Shown: in pieces, positions 34,931 to 46,823 of the stretch
How positions within the stretch are numbered: the first letter of the stretch is position 1
Layout of the letters: each line of letters starts with the position of its first letter
From: Gavia stellata
Taxonomy: Eukaryota > Chordata > Aves > Gaviiformes > Gaviidae
Direction of reading: 5' to 3'
Assembly: GCF_030936135.1 (NCBI RefSeq)
Contig: NC_082611.1
Coordinates: forward strand, 13,903,001 to 13,967,000
Length of the DNA: 64,000 nucleotides
Notes under the pieces: model-generated
The model's input: only the letters and a program-made list of their open reading frames with translations
What the model was told of the DNA's origin: nothing
Database searches by the model: none
Position numbers and translations under genes: made by a program

Positions 34931-34939
34931 ATATTATTA

Positions 34940-35680
34940 AGAGACACTTGGATAAGCAAATAGGGACTGGGAAATGTAACATTTGGCAAGTCGGCACAAG
35001 CTGCCTGAATAAGTGAGGTCAAACTGGAGTAGGATAGAAGTTGCTGAATGAGGCAGGATGGTCTCAACAGGTCTGTTTTCAAGGTTGCAATATGTATGGG
35101 TGAGGCCAAAAGAGGGGGGATTAGTAGTGCTGAGATAAAGCATCAGTCCTTTTAGGGAGGAAGAAAAGAAGGAATTTGAAAATATCACTAGGGAAGAAGT
35201 GAAGTAATTTTCACGAATTTGGATGAATGGGAAATGATATGGAAAATGGTAGCAGAATGAATAATGAAGGGAACAGGTAGGATGGTGTGGAGAAAAAATC
35301 AGAAATGCAGCATTGACCATGTTAAGGCGGAAAATGCTGGAGAAAATTGCTAATGTATGGATTGGAGAGGAGAGATGGGGAAGGGTGCATCTCTGTATAC
35401 TTGTTATAAAGAAGCTAAAACAGGTGATTGGGAATGTCAGAGGTCATTGTTGAAGCTTGATGAGGATCCCACTGAGAAGAAAAAAGAAAAGCTGAGAATC
35501 AAGAGAACTTGGGTAAGATGAAACTATGAGAGCCAAGGGAGAGTAATGATCTACAGAGAAGAAAGAGTGTGTCAGTAGTAACTGTGGGTTCAGGAGTGTG
35601 ATGATAGACAATATTGCATTAGCTGGTGTTGACCAAGGGCTGTTTCCTTGGGACAAGGAGCAATGGGAAAAATTATAGGG
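34940..35680. other. Purine-rich, strand-asymmetric stretch
   Basis: The + strand is markedly rich in A and G for about 700 bases. This is why a 127-codon minus-strand frame (34,937-35,320) remains open. No repeat family or protein is recognised. Confidence 0.5.
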
Positions 35681-38600
35681 AGTCTTTTCAAGTTTTTGGC
35701 TTATTGCTATCTTGTCACTTAAACACCATATGCTAAATACTGGGTGGTGTCAGTTCGGGTGACATTTCTGCTGAATTCATCTCACTCACTGTGAAACAGG
35801 AAAAAGAGGAAAGGGCTTTTGAATTTCATCCAGTGATATAGGCCCAGGCAAAAGGCCTGTCATGAGGCACAGAGTAGGAGGGAATAATAATGGTTAACAC
35901 AGTGAGAGCGTTGCAAGTTAACAGCTGAATGCAAGCAAACACTGACTAATCCTTGCTCCACCCAGTGAGGTATTAGTATAATATCACCAGTTAAATGTAT
36001 AGGACAAGAAATGCAGAAGTGACTCAGTAGCAGAGCCAGGAGTAGTGTGGGAGTCCCACTGGATGCCAGGTTTGTGTTTCATCTACTAGAGCCATCAAGC
36101 ACAGAAGCCGTGGGCCATAGGCTGTTGATAAAGTTGATGCCCTGAATTTGCTCGCTTTCAGTGTCTTGTTATGGGCTTCTAATAGTGCTGCCAGTAGCTC
36201 TGTGTGTTGTGATGGAGGACCTGCCCCAGAGCAGATGAGCTGGGGGAACTGGATGGGCAGCTGGGCCTCAGCTTCTGCAGGAGCTTCTTCAGCCTACCTG
36301 GGAGAAAGTACCAGAGGGTTACATAGCCTCTGGCCCTGAACGCTGCAAGTCCAGAGGTCCAGGAAAGGCATTCTCCAGGGTGTCTTATGCAAGTCAATGG
36401 GCCCTTTCATTTGGCATATAAGTCATTAGTCTCAGTTCTTGGTTGCAACCATGCCTGTGATGGCTGAGAGCCCTTTGGGGCTGTGACCCCCAAGCCTGTA
36501 AGTGTTATTGCCACAGATTAGAGCTAGAGACTTTCCTTTCCTCTCTCAGATGTGATCATCTACTGGAGAGGAAGGTATGGGAGAGAACAGACAGTGTTAG
36601 TAGCCCTGCAGGAAAAAGTCGTAAGGAGAAATATCATGAACAGTAGGAAAATCTCCTGTAGGATGCCCATGCTTAATAGCTAGGGAGGTGATGTCAGTTG
36701 TCTTCTCTGCAGTCACGCTGAGCAAATGGAGCTCTCTGTGAGGGCAGAGCAGACCCTTGCGCATTCCTGAGGTGGGGGCTTGGTTTATCTGACGTACTCA
36801 AGATTGACTCAAACAACTGCAAACTGCTTGATTTGCAGGCAGAAATGTATAGTCCTGGGGACACCAAAATAAGTCTGTACCTTCTCTCCTCTGAACTCTG
36901 TCTCTTCAATATATGGGTGCAATTGGCTTGCACTGGAAAATAAAGCTCACTTTAAGTCCTGTGGAAATTAGTATTAAAAAAAAAAAACAAGAAATCACAC
37001 CCTGAGGTATATACACAAAGAACCAATTCAGGGAAAGGAAAGTGGAAATGACAAAGCCTTTATGTTCCAGGAAGGACATATCCTAGGGGAGAACGGACAA
37101 CCACAGTTTCCATCATCTTCCTCTGGATTTGCTCCAGGCACTTGTGTTTTGGTGTGAAGAGCAGTCGTCATGCAGCCAAGCAAAGCTGCTGAACTGCGAA
37201 ATTCCACGGCAGGGCCCTGCACTCTGGCTGTCACCCACACCTCTGCACGTTCCCTCCTGAACGTCCCTGATGGCTAAATAATCCCACAGATGAGAATAGT
37301 TCGATGTGTGCCTGCAGAGAGGCACAGGCTCTGTCGTTTGTGCTTTGTCAAAGGGAAACTGAGACACACGGAGGACAATCTTTTCAGGAGTCCTGGCAGA
37401 GTTGTTATTTGGCCTCCCACGTATGGTTCAAATAGATGCAAAGAGAACAAGGACTTTCCTCCCCTATCTTGTATTTTTCAGAAAGGCTTTTCAGGTGCTG
37501 CATGCTTGCAGTGGTGGGCAGAGGACAGTCCCATCTATGCAAAAAAGGTGACATTGTGATATTTGAAATGGAAGCATTCATGAGCCAGGAGAGTCCCGTG
37601 GGATTCGTGCCCGTTTCAACCTAGGTATAGCTCAGCAGAACACAAACTGGGAGCTACTTGACAGTCATTTCAGAAATCCCATTACTTGAGTGCTGATGTA
37701 TCTTTGTTTTAGTCTTATGAGCCTATGCCAATGAAGTATTTACGATTTCATTTGAAAATTGAAGTTCACTACAGTACTAATTCTTCTCCATTCAGCTTCA
37801 GAAATTATAGTCTGAAAAGGAGAGGAGGCAGATGGGATGTGGCAGGTGCATGTTCTTCCTCAGAAGTAGATTGACCTAGTTAAAAAAAATTATATGGTAC
37901 TTTTGTGAAAGCCGATCAAGATCTACTAATCTTTTTTTTTTTTTACTTAATTGGGGCTTTTTTTAAGCAAGAAGGTTAATTGTTGGTCTCATGCTGCAGA
38001 CTCCTGAGTTTCTAAAAAGTTTTCAAAAGTGCTTGGCACTGGCCTGTCTCTATTCCAGTTGAAGCAGTGGAGCTGCTCCCAAGACCCAGACACGGATGTA
38101 ACAGCACAAAATACCTAGCACTTCTGGGAGCGGAGGAGAAAATGTAGGGACAACTTGGATATGTGAGAGAGGGACTAAAGTTGCAAAGGGCTGTCTCTGT
38201 GCCCTGTCTGTACTACAGCTGACAATAAGGGCTGGATCAGTATCATGTCATCTGGCAGGAGGTTATCATATTTGGCTATCGCATCATGTACTAGGATGGC
38301 ATCCAGAATCTTAGGCAGGACAGGAAGCAGTGACTTTATAAGAAAAGTGTTTGATCTCCATTTCAGCTCCAGTTGATGTCAGTGTGGGATTTGCCATTGA
38401 CTTCAGTAAGAGTGGGTTCAGAGACGGAGAAAAGGGAACATGGAATTTGAGAGGAAACATTAAGTGATTCAGGTATTTGAAGAAGATAGGTAATACATTC
38501 AAAAGTTTTGTATTTTGGAAGATTAATGTTAAAACATTACAGTAAGTGATCTTCAGATTTCATGGACATGTGGAGGTCTAGCGGTTTTCACGAGAGATCT

Positions 38601-40340
38601 ATTGGCTTGTAGGATACTAGTCTAAAGGCTTTCAGTTTGCTGTAATGTGTTCTTGTTCTCCTGTCACCACTAGTTTAATGTTTTCTTGGGCATTTAGCCC
38701 TTCCAGCTGCATTTATGAGACAATTTCAATTTCTGCTATTTTAAAGAGTGACCATAAAATACCATTGCTGGCATGCAGTTGCATCTGTGGCTTAAACAAT
38801 ATCGAGTGCCTCTGTTTTACTTTATTGAAGAAGTTAATTCTAGTTTTTGGCTAGCAATGAAACACTGAATTCTTCAGTGGAGAGATCTTTTCGCTTTAGC
38901 CCGAGTTGGTCGTTTATGGTAACATTCGCAATCATTCGCAATGTGCTGAGGCTTTCCGGATGTTCAGGAAGGAATAGTTCCAGCTCTAATACAGATAAAC
39001 AAAGAGTTGGGGAGCAGCATTCAGGTATTTGTTTATTCTTATTCTTAAAATAGAAGGTAAAAGAGATGACTGCAAATTAAAAGTTGGACATTAAAGAGTA
39101 TTCAGGATGTCTGAAGCAGACAACCTTCTCAATGAGATGAAGGATGCTCTGCCAATTCCCCATTCTTACTCCTGAATTTAATTTTCAATCCTACAGTTAT
39201 TCTGGCTTTTACGCCTCTATTGAGGCTACCAGCTTCCTTTCTCAAATGGAGAGGATGTAGCTATGGGGTATTCAACTGAATAGAAACCGTATTTCTTGTG
39301 GCAAACTCTTTACCAGGTTCCATTGGCTTGCCTGTTGACTGCATTGACTCACTAGCCAATACGTAAGGTCACTGCTTGAAGTGGTCTGTGGAAGAATTTG
39401 GTTGTTCATCTGCTGAAGTCATCAGGATGTTTTTGTCATTGAGCCAGGGAGCTGGGCAGGACCCAGAAAGCCACTGTGTAGATACTGCTTCTCCTCCTTT
39501 CATGTGGAAAGGGAGGTATTTATGTGTAATCCAAGTCCCCATGGCTTACATGGAAGTTTAGAGTAAAATGAGCATAAACATTGTTCACAAAATCAGGAGG
39601 AAGCATATACTGAAGAATGAAATGTTGGTGAACTGAGCTCTACTGAAAGTGAGCTCTTTGCTTTTTCCACTTTGGAGAAAACCTTTTTTTTCCTTTATGG
39701 TATTGTAAATGGTGACACAGATGCAAAGAGATTTGGAAGGTTTGGGGCTTTGTTTTTGTTTTGGTTTGGTTTTTTTAGAAGTGCAACCCAGTGTTTGTTT
39801 GCTGTGGTGTGTGCCTGGCAGGCTGATCACCTGGTTCCTGGGCTTGCGCAGGCAGCTGCAGCACTTGTGCATGCAGATCGGCAGCCTGGCCCTGCCTACG
39901 TGGACTCACGAGCCTGCTGGATAGGCAGGGACTCCCTGGATTTTCCAGTCCTGTCCCAGGTCAGACGTTTGTGTTAGGTTATTCCTTCGTGAAGGGAGCT
40001 CCAGTCTGTAATTCAGTACATTTACTGCTCCTGTTGCTCTCACCGCTAAAGCAGTTCAAAATACTGTAAACTTTCACAAACCTTCTAGCCTAAAATTATT
40101 CGTGGTAGTTTATCCCTGTTTGTTATTGTGCCAGCATCATGCTTTTATAGAAAAACCTTCTCCCCTCAAGACAGCCCAGAGAACATTCCTGTCTGCAGCC
40201 TTTCCTTCACAGGGCTAAGCAATCTTGCTGACTCCTCCTCATTTCTGTACAGTGAATTCATCCTTCTTGGCCATGAGTGGCCAATGAGCTCTGTCCTCAG
40301 CCTATATAATGGTATGAATGTAATCTTATATTTCATGGAA
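35681..40340. other. Intergenic, nothing recognised
   Basis: No exon, RNA gene or identifiable transposon found. Simple A or T runs occur near 36,975 and 37,930. Confidence 0.5.
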
Positions 40341-40369
40341 ATGCTGTCTTTAGAATAATCCAGTAGTGC

Positions 40370-40720
40370 TTTTTCCTTTTCCACAGCCACATCGTGCTGA
40401 TGGTTTCTGTTTATGCTGTCATTAACCAGCAGTAGGTCTTTCTCCTCCAATGTCATTTTGTACTAATGAACTCCTAGCTTGTAGCTGAAATTCCTGATAT
40501 AATTTTCTAAATGCACTGCTTTGTAGCATGATAATACATACGAATTCTGTTGCAGCAGTTCTCTAGGTTTTCTCATTCTGTGTAATAGGTTTTCTGCATC
40601 CATAATTTGTTTCTTCATTCATACATTTTATTAGCCACTCCTATATTTCTGCCAAGGTTATTAATTAAAATACTGAATAAGCTCCATCACTGATTTCTGT
40701 GTTAACCTTTGATGCAAACC
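40370..40720 (-). mobile_element. Old CR1/L3-type LINE fragment, antisense
   Basis: The + strand resembles reverse-complemented CR1: CATTAACCAGCAGTAGGTC with TTTCTCCTCCAATG (40,422-40,453), then GTTATTAATTAAAATACTG (40,658) where CR1 has a similar AT-rich block before CAGGACTGG. It is strongly diverged, so family assignment is tentative. Confidence 0.45.
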
Positions 40721-42493
40721 AGATATATCTCTTAAATCTTGTTCCTTATTTTACTGTTTGAGGTATAATCCCTTGCTTCAGATGACCGACTTCCCTCACA
40801 TTTAAAGGGAAGGATGAGTACAACTGGGCCCTGGGATTGCATTAGAACTTGTCCCTCCCTAATTACCATTCCAAAAATAGAGTACTAACCACTAAAAGGA
40901 AGTATTGTCCAGTGGTTTATGCATTAACCTGGACTGGGGGGAAAAAAAGATGGGCTCAGTTCCTGTTCTGCAACAGTGACGATGAGCAAATTAATTAGTC
41001 TTGGTTTTGCTCAGCTCTGTTGTATATGGAAACACTGTATTGGGAGACACAGCAACCATTCTGCAGTGACATGGTCCAAATTTCATTATGCCTTGTCTTA
41101 AAACTTGAGCAAACAACAGATGATAGGAAACGCCGAGTTTAGATTCCGCCTTTGTCCTCTATTGACACAGTTTTATCTTTCATGTTCCCTTCTAGCTGTC
41201 GGAATTGAGGGCAGCCTTACACAATTGTTTCCAGCACTACTTCATTACCTTAAAATCTTATCTTTTCATTTAATTCTTTTATGGATTAACGTTCCCTTAC
41301 CAACAGCATTGAATCATGGGTAGCCAGCATTTCATTTATACCCATGTAAAAATAATGTCCATAACTTGTCCTTCAATTGAAAGCTGATAGAACAGCTCAA
41401 GTAATGTGTCATGTGGCATCTGGACCTGGCTTAGCAACTCTTAAAAAGTTATTATGACTAAACATTCATTTGAAGAAAGCAGGTGTGTCCCTGTTAAGCC
41501 CTTTCCTATGATGCGTTAGTTTGATTTTCCATTCTTATTACTTTTCTCATCTTCACCTTATCAGAAAGCTAATTTTCCTGTTTTCCATCTCTGATCTGTT
41601 CTAGGAGAAAGTTAAAAAATCCTGGGAAAAATCTTTGCCTCAGATTTTAGGAACAAGAGAGAGAGCTTGCAGATTTTGAAAGCTTGACAATTTAATCATA
41701 AAGAGTTTACATTTACAACCAAGAGCCACAGCTGTCATACTCCTTGAGCTCACATTCTGTTTTAGTCTTTGCCACCTCCCTTTCCTTATTTCCTAAGGAG
41801 TGAACATAGTATTTATCCCAAGTAATTTGAAAGCTCTTACCTTTAGGTAACTCTGGCAAATCTGGGGAGCAAAAACACTTCAAAAGTTGATCACTTCATC
41901 CATGTCTTTGCAATGCGGCTGTGTCTAGGAAAGAAAGCAGCACACATGATCAGTGACATGACTTGCCGTCATGCCTCAGTAGCGTATCCAGTTGAAGACG
42001 CGAGCGAGTCAGGTTGGTAGACAGTGTATAATTACCCCAGTTCACCAGCAGTCCCAGCCTACTGCTCACACCTGCTCTGCAGCAAAAGGAATGTTGTGTG
42101 ACAGGCTTGCACCAGAGTTTTTTCACAGATAGTTTTCTAATATCCCAGAAATTTTACTTTGTGCTAACCTGAAAGCTAGATGAAGACAATTAGAAGCAGC
42201 ACAGGAATAACTTGAGGACAATGGAGAGAAAAGTGTATGTCCTAACCCATTGTGTTTCTATACAAATCATCACAGAGAATGCTGAAAAGCCATAGGTACA
42301 GTTGTATATGGGGCTCTGATATTTTGTTATTGAAGTCAATGATCACTGTAACTTTCTAACCAATTAAGTGTTTGTGCTTAGATCAGCAAAGATATCTGTG
42401 CAGGGTGGTAACTGTTGACATTATAGCTGGGATCTTCTCGGTAACTAGGTTGGTGGCTGAACTGGGCTTTTTGTTAAATAGATGCTTTGTCTC
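40721..42493. other. Intergenic, nothing recognised
   Basis: No coding exon or repeat family identified. Confidence 0.5.
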
Positions 42494-42745
42494 TGTGGTG
42501 GGTTGACCTTGGCCAGCTGCCAGATGCCCACCCAGACGCTCTTACTCTCCTCCTCAACAGGACAGGGGTTGAAAATAAGATGGAAGGGTTCTTCGGTCAA
42601 GATAAAAGACAGGGAGATCATTTACCGGTTATGATCATGGGCAAAACAGACTCAACTTGGGGAAAATTAATTTATTGCCAATTAAAATATATTTGGATGT
42701 TGAGAAACAAAGACAAAAACTAAAACACCTCCCCCAGATGCCACA
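42494..42745 (-). mobile_element. Avian endogenous-retrovirus LTR, minus orientation, truncated
   Basis: Starts TGTGGTGGGTTGACCTTGGC, the reverse complement of the LTR end ...CCACCACA. It continues through GGGCAAAACAGACTCAAC (42,640-42,657) and TTAATTTATTGCCA, which gives AATAAATTAA on the minus strand. This follows the order of a family common in bird genomes, as I remember it. Similarity is lost after about 42,745, so its 5' part is deleted or too diverged. No retroviral genes are seen nearby. Confidence 0.8.
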
Positions 42746-43890
42746 GATTTGGCATCTCCAACAGCGGCCACGTGAACTTCTTAGTAAGGATTATTCTCAC
42801 TTAATCCAAACCCATTGCAAAATTGTTTTGCAGAAAGACTGTTCTCTACAGCAGGAGCCCATCTGCAGTGCTCCCAACAAGGAGAGAGCATGATGCATCA
42901 GGTTTGCCTGGGGAACTTGCATCACCAGTCCAAAACATGCTGTTTGCTTGGCTCCTGGGCAAACAAAGTCTTACCCAAGAAATAGCTGCAGCAGTGCAGG
43001 AAGCCCCTGACCTTGAGCAGTCAGGATTGCACAATAATTAGCAAAATAGTTTTTGAACTAAGGTACGGCTGAGAAACTGCCAATGGGTAAAGGAAGAAGA
43101 GAGTGAACAGTTGAGCACTCCAAGTTTTCATGCTCCTTTTGTCGCTGTAACTTGGAAAGTCTTGAAAACTGAATTTTTTGTTGTTAATGGATGGTGTTAA
43201 TGATGAAAGCATGTCCCCTGCCTCTCTCATCTGGACTTGAAGGACCAGGTACAGAGCACTCTTGCCTCACTGGCAAGAATGAAGGTTCAGCACTTTGTAC
43301 ACTACATACATACCATGATTTACATTTGACCACCATCAAAATAGTTGCATACTCCCCTGACAAGAGCCATATCTCTAGGCTAAACTAAAAATATATGAGG
43401 ATGGCAGACAGTAACTGTGGCTGATCCTATTTTTTTTCATTTCAAGTATTTGCTCTTTCACAAGTTTCCTGTGTGATATTGGGCAAGTTATTCACTCCTC
43501 TGCATTCTCTCTTTGTGAAGGGGATAATAGACCCATCATGATATTACTATGCAAGTTAATTTTAATAGAGATGTTAAAGTGCTGCTTTATTTCAACTGAA
43601 ATGCTTTGGGGAGATACATTATTTTGACATTTCTTAGGAAAGGTTTTATTTCTCAGGGTTCACTGGTCATTTCTGATGAGGGAAAAAAGATCACACCCAT
43701 GTGTGTGGCCAAATGTGGTAGGGGATGGAGGATATTTGGATTTAATGTGAAGACATAGATGAGGTTAAAAGTCAAGAGGTATAGCTATAATATATAAATA
43801 CAACAGGTAGTAAGAGGGTGTTGAAGAGGCTGAAATTTGGGATAAGTAAAAGGAATGAGACTGTACTGGGGGAGACCATGGTGGAGAAGG
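42746..43890. other. Spacer between two oppositely oriented LTR copies
   Basis: About 1.15 kb with no recognised retroviral or host coding sequence. The last 150 bases are purine-rich and may belong to the second LTR. Confidence 0.5.
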
Positions 43891-43894
43891 GGCA

Positions 43895-44275
43895 AATTGT
43901 GAGGAGGAAGGAGCAGCAAAGAGGAACTGGTGTGTACTGACTGTAACTCCCCATTCCCCCTACGCTGCACGGGTTGTGTAGATGAGTCAGGAGTGAAGCA
44001 AAGCCTGGGAGGGGGGGAGGAAAGGTGTTGTTTTAATGTTTGGTTTTTTTGTTTCCCACTACCTGAAATTATTTATTGTACTTGGCAATAAATTAAGTTA
44101 ATTTCCCCCATGTTGAGTCTGTTTTGCCCCTGATGGTAATCGGTAAGTGACACCCCTGTCTTAATCTTGGTGCCTAAGCTTTCTCATTCCTGTTATTCCT
44201 ATTTTATCTCCCTGTCCCACAGTGAGCGAGCGGCTGGGTGGGAGTTTGGGTTTTAGCAAAGGTTAACCCACCACA
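43895..44275 (+). mobile_element. Avian endogenous-retrovirus LTR, plus orientation
   Basis: Same family as the copy at 42,494 but inverted. It runs from GAGGAGGAAGGAGCAGC through AACTCCCCATTCCCCCTACG, AATAAATTAAGTTAATTTCC (polyadenylation signal at 44,087) and GTTGAGTCTGTTTTGCCC, to the terminal GGTTAACCCACCACA. The 5' limit is approximate. It appears solo: no gag, pol or env remnants adjoin it. Confidence 0.82.
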
Positions 44276-46440
44276 AACCCTCACTCTATGTGTGTCTTTA
44301 CTCATTCTGTTCCTTGCAGATGCAGTCATTAACAACTCATGGTTCCTGTGAGATACAAACATCAGCCTAAGTTTTTCAGTCAACAGTTGCCTCAAATTCT
44401 TCAATAACAAATTCATCCATAAAAATCTGACCCTCTGCTAGCACATTATAGATGTCTGTGTTCATTCATGACATGCTTTGCACTGGTGAAAATCAAGAAT
44501 GAATTAATGATGTTGATGAAAAGAATAATAAAATGAATGAAAATGGAAAGGGTAGTGAGCCTTCTGAGACTCTAATGTCAGTGTGTATTGTGAATGAATC
44601 CAGAACTCAAAGGAAACCACAGAACACAGAGAACATGTGTCAGAATACATCTCTGGGTATTCTTATCGGTGCTGGTGAATGTTCTGCTGGCACTAGAGAA
44701 GCACATAATGTGCTCTTAACTTTTTAGGAGTTCCATAATAGAACTCATCTGTCAGTATAGACAGAGGCTGGATCAGGTTTAGTCATTGCATGTTCATACT
44801 GCAACGTACCATTCCATGACAAGGTGTTTAGGGTCTAGTGAAAACACTATGTATTGAAGAAAGAAGAGAGAGAAATGTCAAAACAGTAATACCTGTACAA
44901 CAAAATGGAGTCAAGGATAGTCCCCTTATATTTCTATTATTTATTTACATACACGATAGCTAAATATCTGTGAAATTATGCTTATGAGATGGTCCCCTGC
45001 AATCTGAACCTCAGCAATAGGTTTGTAAGCTTGTATATGTGGGGGGGCGGAAAAAGCCACGGATACCAAAAAGTGCAGGTGTTTCTCTCTGTTTTCAAGT
45101 TAAGTGTCCATAACGTGTGAGACTGGGCAAGAGGAATGGCTACCAAGATGTGTGTTGCAGGGGCTGTCTGCACAGGGTTGCCTCCCTCCCCTTCCTGCTC
45201 CTGCCCAGCACTATGGGGAACCAGGTGGATACTTGGCACAGGCTGGATTTTCTTCTGTTCATGGAAACATTTGATAAGGTAGGTTAAAGATAGATTTTAG
45301 GATGGCCGTGGTTGCATATCAAATAAATATTTCTTTGTGGCAGGATATTGTGAGACTATATATTTTTTATGAAATATTTTTTTCTCTGAACATATACCGG
45401 GTGTTCTGGAGGGCACAGAGTTTAGACTCAGCCACATTTCCCCTCTTCTATGTTGACATATAAAAATGTTAATTTAGTAATTATGTATATTCTTCTTGTT
45501 TATGTTGTGAAGATGGTAATCACTAGCCCTGAAATTATTCACTCCTTGCTTTTCCGTGACTGTAACATCAGAGACACTACCATTAAGCAGGAAATGAATC
45601 TGTGGGAGAGAGGGCCCATTTCTTTGGGGAAGGACATCTTTTTTTTTCCTGAAGAGTAGAGGAAAAACAGCGATGAAGCCATGAGTCCATCCAAAAGTGC
45701 TCATGCACAGAAATTCTTGCTGTGGTGTAGGGTGGCTTAAGTGCTTAAATATTTAGAACGGCTTTAATATGCTTAACATACTGCCAAGTTGACGCTCATG
45801 AAAGAACCTGAGGCTGTTTAGGCTCTTAGGGCTGTTTACAGGCGTACAGGAGGCAGGCACTCACTTGAGAGCCAGCTCTGTTTCACCTGTTCCAAGTGGT
45901 GCTGGGCATGCACATGTTCTCACATCTTCAGCCTTTATTATAGGTGAGATGAGAGGACGCAAAGATCCTCTTGTCTCCTGCCATGCACGCTTCCCTCCCT
46001 GCTGTGGTCACCCACCAACATCACTGTGATTCTTCAGCCTGTGGGGGAAGTGAGTGATTTTAAACTTCTATTTACGTGCATATCACTGGCTTTCTTTTGC
46101 AATCTTAATTACGCTGTTTGCTCTAAGAGGAACGGTGTGATACTTAGCAAAGAGAAAGATTATATCAGTCCCTTTGAATAATTGTATCAGTCCCCTGAAT
46201 ATCATGTATGCTATCAGAGACAAACAAGGGTGTAATAATCATTATAAATGAGCCCATCAGAGGTGATTGCTTTTCCTATCGTCACAAAAGATAGCCCCTT
46301 GTTGCATGTAGGAGCTATGCTGATGATTATTTGGGGGCTTCTCTCCTATCATGTCATATGATGGGACAACAGGATTCAAGATTTTTTTTTTTTCCTGTGT
46401 GTAGTTGATTGCCGTAGTTCTGACTGTGGATGTTGTAACC
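44276..46440. other. Intergenic, nothing recognised
   Basis: No exon, RNA gene or named repeat identified. Confidence 0.5.
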
Positions 46441-46446
46441 ATGGAG

Positions 46447-46550
46447 TTAAGACCAGAAGGATCATTATGTATGATACAGACTGTAAAACCTCACCCGGGG
46501 ATTCCTGCATAGCTGCTGGTGGAGCCAGAGCATTTCTGGATATCGAGCCC
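46447..46550 (+). repeat. Old amniote interspersed-repeat fragment
   Basis: GACCAGAAGGATCATTATG followed by GATTCCTGCAT and GGTGGAGCCAGAGCATTTCT matches, in order, an old repeat common in turtles and crocodilians (GACCATTATGATCATCTAG, then GATTCCTGCATCGAG, then GAGCTAGAGCATATC, from memory). The family name is uncertain. Confidence 0.45.
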
Positions 46551-46823
46551 TACACAGGCCCATATATAAGGCAGTATCATGGGGAAGCTGCCCCAGTGAA
46601 AACTCCGGGAGGTTTGGAGCCTGGCCCAGGACTAAGAGCATCCCGAGGATGCACACAGCAGCGCAGCGAGCCCCTGCTAGGGCAGGGCAGCTCTCCTCCT
46701 TGGCCAGGCCTTGTTCACGCCACATATGAGGGTGGAAGGAAGCACAGTGGAGTTTTCTGCATCTCTCCATTGACTTTAGGGGGGCCTCAACCAACTGGCT
46801 CTTGCTGTGCTCCTAACTTGTAG

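Noticed and set aside
34937..35320. 127-codon minus-strand ORF
   Set aside because: Explained by the purine skew of the + strand; Ser/Phe/Leu-rich with no domain.
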